The position numbers were made by a program, and so were the translations under genes. Below are positions 1-5,124 of a DNA stretch of 5,195 bases, in pieces; the first letter of the stretch is position 1; the number at the start of each line of letters is the position of its first letter. This DNA is from CAYLZO01 sp964387775 (GTDB lineage Bacteria; Chloroflexota; Anaerolineae; JAAYZQ01): positions 1 to 5,195 of the forward strand of contig CAYLZO010000305.1 in the NCBI GenBank assembly GCA_964387775.1. The letters are read 5' to 3'. A model generated the notes under the pieces. The model did no database searches. It was not told the DNA's origin and worked only from the letters and a program-made list of their open reading frames with translations.

Positions 1-1
1 C

Positions 2-757
2 GTGAGGGTCTTGTCACCCGGCTGCCATCCGGAGGGCGTCACCTCGCCGGTGACGCGGGCCGGCACCCTGGCCGTGCTCAACGCCGAGGTGGTCAGCGTC
101 CTGGCCCTGCTGCAGATCGCCACGCCGGGGGCCAAGGTGTTCTACTGCGGCGGGCCGGCGACCATCGACCTGCGGACCGGGGCCTACACCGCCACCTCGC
201 CCGAGGCCCTCTGGCTGCGCACGGCGGTGGCCCGCATGGCCCGTTTCTACGGCCTGCCCTCCATCGTCGGCGCCGGGGCGACGAGCGCCAAGACGCCGGG
301 CGCCCAGGCGGCCTGGGAGAACACGCTGTCCTACCTGCTCCCCTCGCTGGCCGGGGCCAGCCTGCTCTTTGGCGTCGGCCTGCTCGACGGCTCGAACCTG
401 CTGACCTACGAGCAGATCCTGCTCGACGCCGAGATCGCGGCCATGGTCAAGCGGCTGCTGGCGCCCGTCGCCTTTGACGACGGGGCGTTTGCCCTGGACC
501 TCGTCGCCGAACTGGGGCCGGGCGGCGTCTATCTCGACCAGCTGCACACGGTCCAGCACATGCGCCAGGCCCTGTCGCTGCCGCACCTCGGCGACCGCGA
601 CAGCTACGACGAGTGGCGGCAAAAGGGGGCGCGCACGCGGGTCGAGGTGGCGCGGGAGCGGGCCCGCGACATCCTGGAAAGCCATCAGCCGCCGCCCCTG
701 CCCGACGACGTGCGCCGGGCGATGGCCGGCGTCGTGGCCGCCTATTCGGCCTCGTAG
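2..757 (+). CDS. MttB-family corrinoid methyltransferase, C-terminal part (5' end outside window)
   Basis: C-terminal 251 residues of a trimethylamine methyltransferase (MttB) family protein; full members are about 480-500 residues, so roughly half is missing to the left. The GTG at position 2 is unlikely to be the true start, because the visible protein begins in the middle of the TIM-barrel domain. Supporting signatures are the segment GVTSPVTRAGTL (12-23), equivalent to GATGP in the complete paralogue at 3592-5067; the stretch FYGLPS followed by TSAKTPGAQ (about 82-102), equivalent to ADTKIVDAQ in the paralogue; and the helix LLDAEIAAMVKRLL (140-153), equivalent to IDAEIVGMAKRL. The family moves a methyl group from a methylamine or betaine to a cobalt corrinoid protein in the cytoplasm. 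The region where archaeal MttB carries pyrrolysine is present and has no amber codon, so this is a non-pyrrolysine member and its substrate cannot be named. It is followed after 39 bases by the racemase, probably in one operon. Its TAG stop lies inside the hairpin at 754-780. Confidence 0.9.
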   Translation: MRVLSPGCHPEGVTSPVTRAGTLAVLNAEVVSVLALLQIATPGAKVFYCGGPATIDLRTGAYTATSPEALWLRTAVARMARFYGLPSIVGAGATSAKTPGAQAAWENTLSYLLPSLAGASLLFGVGLLDGSNLLTYEQILLDAEIAAMVKRLLAPVAFDDGAFALDLVAELGPGGVYLDQLHTVQHMRQALSLPHLGDRDSYDEWRQKGARTRVEVARERARDILESHQPPPLPDDVRRAMAGVVAAYSAS

Positions 758-780
758 GGCAAATTGGCAATTTGCCCTAC
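754..780. repeat. Perfect 12-bp inverted repeat (dispersed palindrome, copy 1)
   Basis: The arm GTAGGGCAAATT (754-765) is followed by a 3-base loop GGC and the exact reverse complement AATTTGCCCTAC (769-780). The TAG stop of the upstream methyltransferase (755-757) lies inside the left arm, so the element has supplied that stop codon. The core closely matches the palindrome at 2777-2807 (11 of 12 arm bases identical), so this is a dispersed palindromic family rather than a terminator; no T tract follows. It fills most of the gap to the racemase gene and would form a hairpin in the shared mRNA. Confidence 0.88.
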
Positions 781-796
781 TCCCATGGGGGTGTCG

Positions 797-1867
797 ATGC
801 GAATCGAAGTGGACTGCGAGTCGATCCGGCGCAACACCGAGGCCGTCGTGGCCCTCTGCGCACCGCAGGGCATCGAGGTGGCAGCGGCGACCAAGGCCTG
901 CTGCGGCCATCCCGACGTGGCGCGGGCGATGCTGGCCGGCAGCGCGTCGCTGCTGGCCGAGTCGCGCCTGCGCAACGTGCGGCGGCTGCGGGCGGCCGGC
1001 ATCGAGACCGACGTCATGCTGCTGCGCCTGCCCTCGCCCGGCCGGGCCGAGGAGGTGGTGGCGCTGACCCAGGTGAGCCTCAACAGCCAGGTCGAGACCG
1101 TGCGCGCCCTCTCGCGGGCGGCCCGGGCGCGGGGCACCACCCACCGCGTCGTCCTCATGCTCGAAACGGGCGACCGCCGCGAGGGGGTCATGCCCGAGCG
1201 GGCGCTGGCCGTGGCGCGGGAGATGGCGGCTCAGCCCCACATCGAGTTGGCCGGGCTGGGGGCCAACACGACCTGCATCGCCGGGGTGCTGCCCACACAG
1301 CAGAACACCCAACTGCTGGTGGACGTGGCGGAAGAGATCGAGCGGGCGCTGGGCCTCGCGTTCCCGGTGATGTCGGCCGGGAACTCGGCCAGCCTGGCGC
1401 TGCTGCTGCGGGGCGAGATGCCGGCGCGGGCCACGCAACTGCGGATCGGCGGGGCGATCCTCATCGGCGAGGTGGACTCGACCGGCGACTGGCCCGACGC
1501 CGTGCCCCACAAGGACGCCTTCACGGTCCACGCCGAGGTCATCGAGGTCGAGACCAAGCCCTCGGTGCCCGAGGGGCCGGTGGCGCCCAACGCCTTCAAC
1601 GAGATCCCCGAGTGGCCCGACCTGGGACCGCGCCGGCGGGCCATCGTCGCCCTGGGCCGCCAGGATTTGCAGATCGAGAGCCTGGTGCCCCACCGGCCCG
1701 GCGCGACGATCCTGGGCGCCAGCTCGGACCACCTGGTGCTCGACGTGAGCGCGGCCGACCCGCCGGTGCGCCTGGGGGAGGAGTTGGCCTTTCGGATGCT
1801 CTACGGGGCCATCGCCACGGGCATGGCCAGCCGGGCGGCGACGCAGGTGATTAGGCCAATAAACTGA
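797..1867 (+). CDS. orr: Alanine/ornithine racemase-family PLP enzyme
   Basis: A 356-residue protein matching the fold-type III PLP racemase family that includes clostridial ornithine racemase (usual length about 355). It starts MRIEVDCESIRRNTE, the usual N-terminus. The motif ATKACCG contains K33, the expected Schiff-base lysine. SLNSQVETV (94-102), LETGDRREGVMPE (122-134), GANTTCIAGVLPTQQN (155-170), the probable phosphate-binding SAGNSAS (193-199), KPSVPEG (254-260) and ALGRQD with GASSDHLVLD (285-316) all follow the family order. The ATG at 797 is chosen because it matches the family N-terminus and follows a G-rich GGGGGTG (787-793). A TTG at 764 and an ATG at 785 are in frame, but the first lies in the palindrome and neither has a ribosome site. 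Ornithine racemase interconverts L- and D-ornithine without a metal. Next to a methyltransferase the true substrate could be another or an N-methylated amino acid. The gene is in the same frame as the upstream methyltransferase, separated by one TAG. Confidence 0.85.
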   Translation: MRIEVDCESIRRNTEAVVALCAPQGIEVAAATKACCGHPDVARAMLAGSASLLAESRLRNVRRLRAAGIETDVMLLRLPSPGRAEEVVALTQVSLNSQVETVRALSRAARARGTTHRVVLMLETGDRREGVMPERALAVAREMAAQPHIELAGLGANTTCIAGVLPTQQNTQLLVDVAEEIERALGLAFPVMSAGNSASLALLLRGEMPARATQLRIGGAILIGEVDSTGDWPDAVPHKDAFTVHAEVIEVETKPSVPEGPVAPNAFNEIPEWPDLGPRRRAIVALGRQDLQIESLVPHRPGATILGASSDHLVLDVSAADPPVRLGEELAFRMLYGAIATGMASRAATQVIRPIN

Positions 1868-1889
1868 AAGCCTTGAAACGAAAGAAGCC

Positions 1890-1913
1890 CGGAGTCGGAA
1901 GAACTCGGCTCCG
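1890..1913 (+). terminator. Possible weak hairpin after the racemase
   Basis: CGGAGTCGG (1890-1898) can pair with TCGGCTCCG (1905-1913) over nine positions, two of them G-T, with a six-base loop. It lies 22 bases after the racemase stop, a fitting place for a terminator, but no T tract follows. Termination is therefore uncertain, and it may only stabilise the 3' end of the transcript. Confidence 0.3.
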
Positions 1914-1934
1914 AGCCGTAGTAGACCCCCCACT

Positions 1935-2087
1935 GTCATTCTGAGCGGCGCACGGCGGGGGGCCGCCGCTCATTGTGAGAGAAACTGTCCCCTGTCATTG
2001 CGAGGAGCGCCAGCGACGCGCCGTCCCGGCATCGGGGAAGCAATCCCAGATTCTTCGTCGCTCGCTGCGCTCGCTCCTCAGAATGAC
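1935..2087. repeat. MITE-like dispersed repeat with terminal inverted repeats
   Basis: About 153 bp bounded by a perfect 11-bp inverted repeat, GTCATTCTGAG (1935-1945) and CTCAGAATGAC (2077-2087). Inside are two sub-structures. TGAGCGGCG (1942-1950) pairs with CGCCGCTCA (1964-1972). GTCATTGCGAGGAGCG (1994-2009) pairs with 2072-2087 with two mismatches, bringing together CGAGGAGCG- and CGCTCGCTCC-type arms. The phrases GTCATTCTGAG, GTCATTGCGAG and GAAGCAATCCCAGATTCTTCG belong to a known style of repeat scattered between genes in many bacteria. It encodes no convincing protein. It lies between the racemase and the 3' end of the antitoxin gene, and there is no transposase in the window. Confidence 0.75.
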
Positions 2088-2103
2088 TACCACGGTTGTA
2101 GCA

Positions 2104-2373
2104 CTAGCCATAGTCCACAAGTTGCTCACGCAGCAACCGGCTCGCCAGGCAGCTGACCGACACACCCTCTCGACGTGCTCTCGCCTGCAGACTCTCGACG
2201 ACCGCCTCTTCCAGTTCTACCTCGTAGGTGCGCCCCCTGAACTCACTCTCTACGTCCACAGTACGAAAATCGCCAGTATAGTCCGTCGTATCGTGGGTGT
2301 TCCAGAACTCGGCCGCTTCTTCGTAGGTGGCAAACTCTTCTGGAATCGGATCAATATCTGTGTTTTTGCTCAC
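2104..2373 (-). CDS. CopG-type antitoxin of a BrnT-like toxin-antitoxin pair
   Basis: An 89-residue acidic protein. Residues about 9-32 contain a conserved antitoxin segment (IPEEFATYEEAAEFWNTHD, then TDY), typical of CopG antitoxins partnered with BrnT-like toxins. Residues about 49-86 (TYEVELEEAVVESLQ, then GVSVSCLASRLLREQL) look like a beta strand and two helices of a ribbon-helix-helix DNA-binding domain. The start is GTG, fixed by a strong GGAGGT (2380-2385) six bases upstream. The start lies 23 bases inside the end of the toxin gene, so the two are translationally linked, with the toxin first as in brnTA operons. The protein would be expected to neutralise the toxin and, with it, repress the shared promoter at 2686-2714. 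Family assignment is firm; pairing with the neighbour is by motif and overlap. Confidence 0.82.
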   Translation of the reverse strand: MSKNTDIDPIPEEFATYEEAAEFWNTHDTTDYTGDFRTVDVESEFRGRTYEVELEEAVVESLQARARREGVSVSCLASRLLREQLVDYG

Positions 2374-2647
2374 GGTAGTACCTCCGCTCGGCTGGCGTCA
2401 TGTCTCGGGCCGAGATAGGCAAGGCTGCGGCCCGATCCTTGTGGATGAAAAAGATGACCAGATATCGCCCCTCCGCCGTCTGCCCGTAGGCCACGTACAG
2501 ATTCTCGCCCTTTACCCGCCCTTTTTCGGCAAAGCGCACGTGCGGCTCTGAGAACAGCACGTCTTCCACTTCGTCGATCATGACATCATGCTTGGCGGCC
2601 ATCTTTTCGACAAATCTATCTTTCCAGATCACGTTGTAGAGCCGCAA
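2351..2647 (-). CDS. brnT: BrnT-like ribonuclease toxin
   Basis: A 98-residue basic protein of the BrnT / RelE-like superfamily. It has the expected small-domain pattern: an N-terminal strand (YNVIWKDRF), a helix with the DEVEDVLF segment (25-32), EPHVRFAEKGRVKGENLYVAYGQT (34-57) and GRYLVIFFIHKD (60-71) as central strands, and the C-terminal signature ISARDMTPAERRYYRE (78-93), resembling BrnT's ISAR..T..ERR.Y. BrnT toxins act as mRNA-cleaving ribonucleases that block translation; that activity is inferred here, not visible. The start is TTG at 2647, supported by AAGAGGTG (reverse complement of 2652-2659) just upstream and by the family N-terminus; no better ATG exists before residue 16. The gene overlaps the antitoxin by 23 bases. 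It and its partner are visibly less GC-rich than the metabolic genes on either side, consistent with horizontal transfer. Confidence 0.75.
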   Translation of the reverse strand: MRLYNVIWKDRFVEKMAAKHDVMIDEVEDVLFSEPHVRFAEKGRVKGENLYVAYGQTAEGRYLVIFFIHKDRAAALPISARDMTPAERRYYREQKHRY

Positions 2648-2651
2648 CTTG

Positions 2652-2659
2652 CACCTCTT
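2652..2659 (-). promoter_or_regulatory. Ribosome binding site supporting the toxin TTG start
   Basis: On the minus strand this reads AAGAGGTG, four bases before the TTG at 2647. It decides the start in favour of TTG over the internal GTG (residue 6) and ATG (residue 16). Confidence 0.65.
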
Positions 2660-2685
2660 CAGAGCGCCGTGCTGAACTGGCTGAC

Positions 2686-2714
2686 ATTATAACTCAGGTT
2701 CCAGGATTCTGCAA
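2686..2714 (-). promoter_or_regulatory. Sigma-70 promoter of the toxin-antitoxin operon
   Basis: On the minus strand, TTGCAG (2714-2709) is followed by exactly 17 bases and a perfect TATAAT (2691-2686), ending 38 bases before the toxin start. The -10 box is flanked by CTGA (2681-2684) and TCAG (2694-2697), a small dyad that could be part of an operator for the ribbon-helix-helix antitoxin. The operator is a guess; the promoter match is strong. Confidence 0.75.
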
Positions 2715-2738
2715 AAATCTGACAACGCCCTTATACGA

Positions 2739-2766
2739 AAGGGCTCTCCCGGATGGGAGAGCCCTT
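2739..2766 (-). terminator. Terminator hairpin after the corrinoid protein gene
   Basis: A perfect 12-bp stem, AAGGGCTCTCCC (2739-2750) and GGGAGAGCCCTT (2755-2766), with a GGAT loop. On the minus strand it is followed by a short T-rich TTTCGTAT overlapping the stem end, so it probably stops transcripts from the methyltransferase/corrinoid operon before the toxin promoter. A further GCCCTT at 2727-2732 could pair with AAGGGC (2739-2744) instead, giving an alternative, mutually exclusive hairpin. Confidence 0.7.
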
Positions 2767-2776
2767 GGTGGTGTGC

Positions 2777-2807
2777 CAGTAGGGCAAGTTTAAAACTTGC
2801 CCTACTG
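2777..2807. repeat. Perfect 15-bp inverted repeat (dispersed palindrome, copy 2)
   Basis: CAGTAGGGCAAGTTT (2777-2791), a single central A, and AAACTTGCCCTACTG (2793-2807) form a 31-bp palindrome. The core GTAGGGCAA-TT matches the arm of the palindrome at 754-780 with one base different. It begins at the very next base after the TAG stop of the corrinoid protein gene (2808-2810, minus strand). Confidence 0.88.
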
Positions 2808-3458
2808 CTAGGCCTTGCCCAGCAGCTTTTTGGCGACGACGACGGCGTTGGCCGCGTCCTCGGCGAACCCGTCGGCGCCGATGTCGTCGGCCCACTGGGG
2901 CGTGACGGGGCAGCCGCCGACCAGGACCTTGACCTGGTCGCGGATGCCGGCCTCTTCCAGCAGCTCGATGACGGTCCGCTGGTGGAGCATGGTCGTGGTC
3001 AGCAGGGCCGAGAGGCCCAGGACGTCGGCGTCGTGCTCCTGGACCTTGGCCACGAACACGTCGGAGGCGATGTCGATGCCCAGGTCGTGGACCTGGAAGC
3101 CGTTGGCGGCCAGCATCGAGCCGACCAGCGATTTGCCGATCTCGTGGATGTCGCCCTGGACGGTGCCGAGCACGACGGTGCCCAGCACCTCGCGCTCCTG
3201 GCCGGCGGCTTGCAGGGCCGGCTCCAGGACGGCCAGGGCGGCCTTCATCGCCTCGCCGCCCAGGATCAGGTCGGGCAAAAAGTACTCGCCGGTGGCGTAC
3301 AGCTCGCCGACGGTGTCCATGCCGGGCGTAAAGCCCTGGTTGATGGCGTCCAGCGGCGCGATGCCGGCCGCCAGCGCCTGCTGGGCCAGCGCGGCCGCTT
3401 CGTCGTCGTCGCCGTCGATGACGGCTTGGGCCATGGTTTTGTATAGTTCGTCATTCAT
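2808..3458 (-). CDS. Cobalamin-binding methyltransferase corrinoid protein (MtbC/MttC-like)
   Basis: A 216-residue protein, the normal length for one-carbon corrinoid proteins of the MttC/MtbC/MtmC type. An N-terminal helical cap domain (about 1-88, with GFTPGMDTVGELYATGEYFLPDL around 42-64) precedes a Rossmann-like B12 domain (about 91-216). The cobalamin signature is complete: QGDIHEIGK (101-109) with H105 as the expected lower cobalt ligand (D-x-H-x-x-G), LGLSALLTT (147-155) supplying S150 and L152, and VGGCPVT (180-186) as the GG motif. It carries the methyl group between a substrate-specific methyltransferase and an acceptor-specific one in the cytoplasm. The ATG at 3458 has AGGAG (3465-3469, minus strand) six bases upstream. 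It lies 133 bases downstream of the complete MttB-family gene and is its obvious partner; the spacer contains inverted heptad repeats. A palindrome and a terminator follow it. Confidence 0.93.
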   Translation of the reverse strand: MNDELYKTMAQAVIDGDDDEAAALAQQALAAGIAPLDAINQGFTPGMDTVGELYATGEYFLPDLILGGEAMKAALAVLEPALQAAGQEREVLGTVVLGTVQGDIHEIGKSLVGSMLAANGFQVHDLGIDIASDVFVAKVQEHDADVLGLSALLTTTMLHQRTVIELLEEAGIRDQVKVLVGGCPVTPQWADDIGADGFAEDAANAVVVAKKLLGKA

Positions 3459-3480
3459 TTTGGTCTCCTGTGGTGTGAGG

Positions 3481-3578
3481 TATCAGGTATCGGGTATCGG
3501 ATTATCGGGTATCAGGTATCAGGCTGGCTGCCCGATTCCTGATCCCCGATTCCCCGATTCCCCGATACCTGATTCCCC
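3481..3578. repeat. Inverted block of 7-bp repeats between methyltransferase and corrinoid genes
   Basis: The left half has six units of TATCRGG (first at 3481-3487, last at 3517-3523, mostly at exact 7-base steps with one extra base at 3502). The right half has CCCGATT, CCTGATC, CCCGATT, CCCGATT, CCCGATA and CCTGATT units from 3531 to 3574, then CCCC. The halves are near reverse complements around the short centre CTGGCTG (3524-3530), so the mRNA could form a long imperfect hairpin in several registers. Similar heptad tracts occur scattered in other genomes; no gene is present here. Confidence 0.85.
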
Positions 3579-3591
3579 GGTTCCTGGTTTC

Positions 3592-5067
3592 CTACGCAAT
3601 CGTTCTCTCCGGCAGCTTGGACAGGCCGGCGGCGGCCGCGTGGCGGGCCGCAATGGCCTCCAGCTCGTCGAGCGTCGCGGCGGGCAGGTCCGGCGGCTCC
3701 CAGGCGGCGATCAGTTCCTGGACCTTGCGGTGGGCGCGGGCGTTGACGTCCAGCGCGCCCTTGTCGAACCAGGTCTGGCGAAAGTCGCGGTCGATGACGT
3801 CGGTGGGGATATAGTCGGCCTGGCGAAAGTTGCGGCGGGTGTGTTTGCTCTTGAGGAAATTGCCCGCGTGGCCGACTTTACGCATGACGTGCAGGGCCAG
3901 CGGCTCCTCCGAGTCGTCCACGCCGGCCACCAGGCGCTTGGCCATGCCCACGATCTCGGCGTCGATGACCAGCTTTTCGAGGCTGAAGCAGCTCTCGAAA
4001 TCCATCATACCCGGGCCGGACATCATGTTGACGCCCGCCAGCGCGCCGAGGATGGCGCCCGAGGCGGTCTCCAGCCCGGTCTGGGCGTCGACGATCTTGG
4101 TGTCGGCCATGCCCAGGTAGGCGTGGGTCGGCAGGCCGCCGGGCTTGACGGCCTTGCCGATCTGGGCGTAGGTGCAGTCGAGCATCATCGTGGCGATGGA
4201 GCCCATGGGCGTGGTGCCGGTGCGCATGTCGAACGAGGCGGGCGAGCCGCCCCAGACGATGGGGCTGCCCGGCTTGGCCAGTTGGTGGATGGTGATGCCG
4301 CTCAGGCACTCGGCGGCGTGCTGCACGGCCGAGCCGATGACGGTCGCCGGGCCGGTGGCGCCCATGAGGGGCATCGACACCAGCTCGGCGGGCACGCCGG
4401 CCCGGGCGGCGTCGATGAGGTTGGCGCAGGTGATGTCGCTCCAGAGCAGCGGCGGCGAGGGGCAGACGTCGAACACGGCCCGGGGCTTGGCGGCCAGGGC
4501 CTCGGCGCCCCCGGCGACGGCCACCAGCAGCTCGTGCATGATGGCAAAGGACTCGATGGCAAAGGTGCCGGTCACGATCGGCTTGCGGGCGTAGCGCAGC
4601 AGCAGGTAGAGCCGGTACCAGTCGGCCATCTCTTGCGGCACGTCGCCGCAGACGATGGACGTGGCCACGGCGTCGATCTGGGGCAGCATCTCGGCCAGCC
4701 GCACGTAATTCTCACAGTCGGCGGTCACGGGTGTGCGCGACTGGTCGGCGTTATAGTCGGCGATCTCGATGGCCGCCGAGCCGGGGTCAAAGTGGACGTC
4801 GTCGCCGCCGTAATGCACGACCGGCTCGCCGTCGAGGTTGTAGAGATAGAACTCGCCGGGGGCCGAGGCCACACAGCGCTCGGCCAGGTCGCGCGGGATC
4901 TGGGCCACGCGGGTGTCGAAATCGACGGTGGCGCCGTGGTCGGCCAGCAACGCCAGTGCCTCGTCGTAGTGGACGCGCACCCCGGGGTCGAGCAGCAGCT
5001 CGTAGGCCTCGTCGAGGGCGCGGTCCACGGTCACGGATGACAGAAACTCCAGCTTGGGTCGAATCAT
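3592..5067 (-). CDS. MttB-family (non-pyrrolysine) corrinoid-dependent methylamine/betaine methyltransferase
   Basis: A complete 491-residue trimethylamine methyltransferase-family protein of normal length. Family landmarks in order: an N-terminal helical segment with LLLDPGVRVHYDEALALLADHGA (24-46); YNADQSRTP (105-113); the barrel strand VCPSPPLLWS (201-210); SMPLMGATGPAT (231-242); GLPTHAYLGMADTKIVDAQ (311-329); and LVIDAEIVGMAKRL (366-379). The C-terminus KHTRRNFRQADYIPTDVIDRD (408-428) is also typical. Archaeal trimethylamine MttB uses pyrrolysine near residue 334; this gene has only sense codons there, so it belongs to the large group including glycine betaine, proline betaine and carnitine demethylases, and the exact substrate cannot be told. 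The reaction moves a methyl group to the Co(I) corrinoid protein encoded just downstream at 2808-3458. The ATG at 5067 follows GGAGGAGG (5071-5078, minus strand), fixing the start. The stop is TAG. No promoter is clear in the 128 bases upstream. Confidence 0.92.
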   Translation of the reverse strand: MIRPKLEFLSSVTVDRALDEAYELLLDPGVRVHYDEALALLADHGATVDFDTRVAQIPRDLAERCVASAPGEFYLYNLDGEPVVHYGGDDVHFDPGSAAIEIADYNADQSRTPVTADCENYVRLAEMLPQIDAVATSIVCGDVPQEMADWYRLYLLLRYARKPIVTGTFAIESFAIMHELLVAVAGGAEALAAKPRAVFDVCPSPPLLWSDITCANLIDAARAGVPAELVSMPLMGATGPATVIGSAVQHAAECLSGITIHQLAKPGSPIVWGGSPASFDMRTGTTPMGSIATMMLDCTYAQIGKAVKPGGLPTHAYLGMADTKIVDAQTGLETASGAILGALAGVNMMSGPGMMDFESCFSLEKLVIDAEIVGMAKRLVAGVDDSEEPLALHVMRKVGHAGNFLKSKHTRRNFRQADYIPTDVIDRDFRQTWFDKGALDVNARAHRKVQELIAAWEPPDLPAATLDELEAIAARHAAAAGLSKLPERTIA

Positions 5068-5087
5068 GATCCTCCTCCAATGGTGGA

Positions 5088-5124
5088 TTGGTGCCTTGGT
5101 AAATTGGTAGGTTGGTAGATTGGT
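5088..5124. repeat. 8-bp tandem repeat (TTGGT phase), five copies
   Basis: TTGGT occurs at 5088, 5096, 5104, 5112 and 5120, an exact 8-base period, with variable three-base links (GCC, AAA, AGG, AGA). It lies 21 bases upstream of the methyltransferase start, so it is in the likely leader or promoter region. The rest of 5125-5195 shows no gene or clear promoter; only GGACAG is seen twice around 5137-5157. Confidence 0.8.

Noticed and set aside
754..780. Rho-independent terminator between methyltransferase and racemase
   Set aside because: No T tract on the plus strand, a near-identical arm occurs at 2777-2807, and the downstream gene is only 39 bases away in the same direction.
764..796. Longer racemase starting at TTG 764 or ATG 785
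   Set aside because: The extra residues are encoded by the palindrome or lack a ribosome site, and the family N-terminus begins at the ATG at 797.
613..1854. 413-codon plus-strand frame across the methyltransferase and racemase
   Set aside because: Out of frame with both recognised proteins and low complexity; a shadow.
14..1939. 641-codon open frame on the minus strand
   Set aside because: It is antisense to two clearly homologous genes; its translation is rich in R, G, H, P and Q, as expected from a GC-rich shadow frame.
1975..2418. 147-codon plus-strand frame
   Set aside because: Its first part is translation of the dispersed repeat and the rest is antisense to the antitoxin gene.
3481..3578. 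CRISPR array
   Set aside because: Units are 7 bases with no spacers; it is an inverted short-period repeat, and no cas gene is nearby.
2815..5040. 741-codon open frame on the plus strand
   Set aside because: Antisense to the corrinoid protein and methyltransferase genes, runs through the heptad repeats, and has low-complexity composition with no family signature.
3592..5067. Pyrrolysine-containing trimethylamine methyltransferase
   Set aside because: The frame is open throughout, with sense codons in the region matching the archaeal pyrrolysine site; the same holds for the partial paralogue at 2-757.
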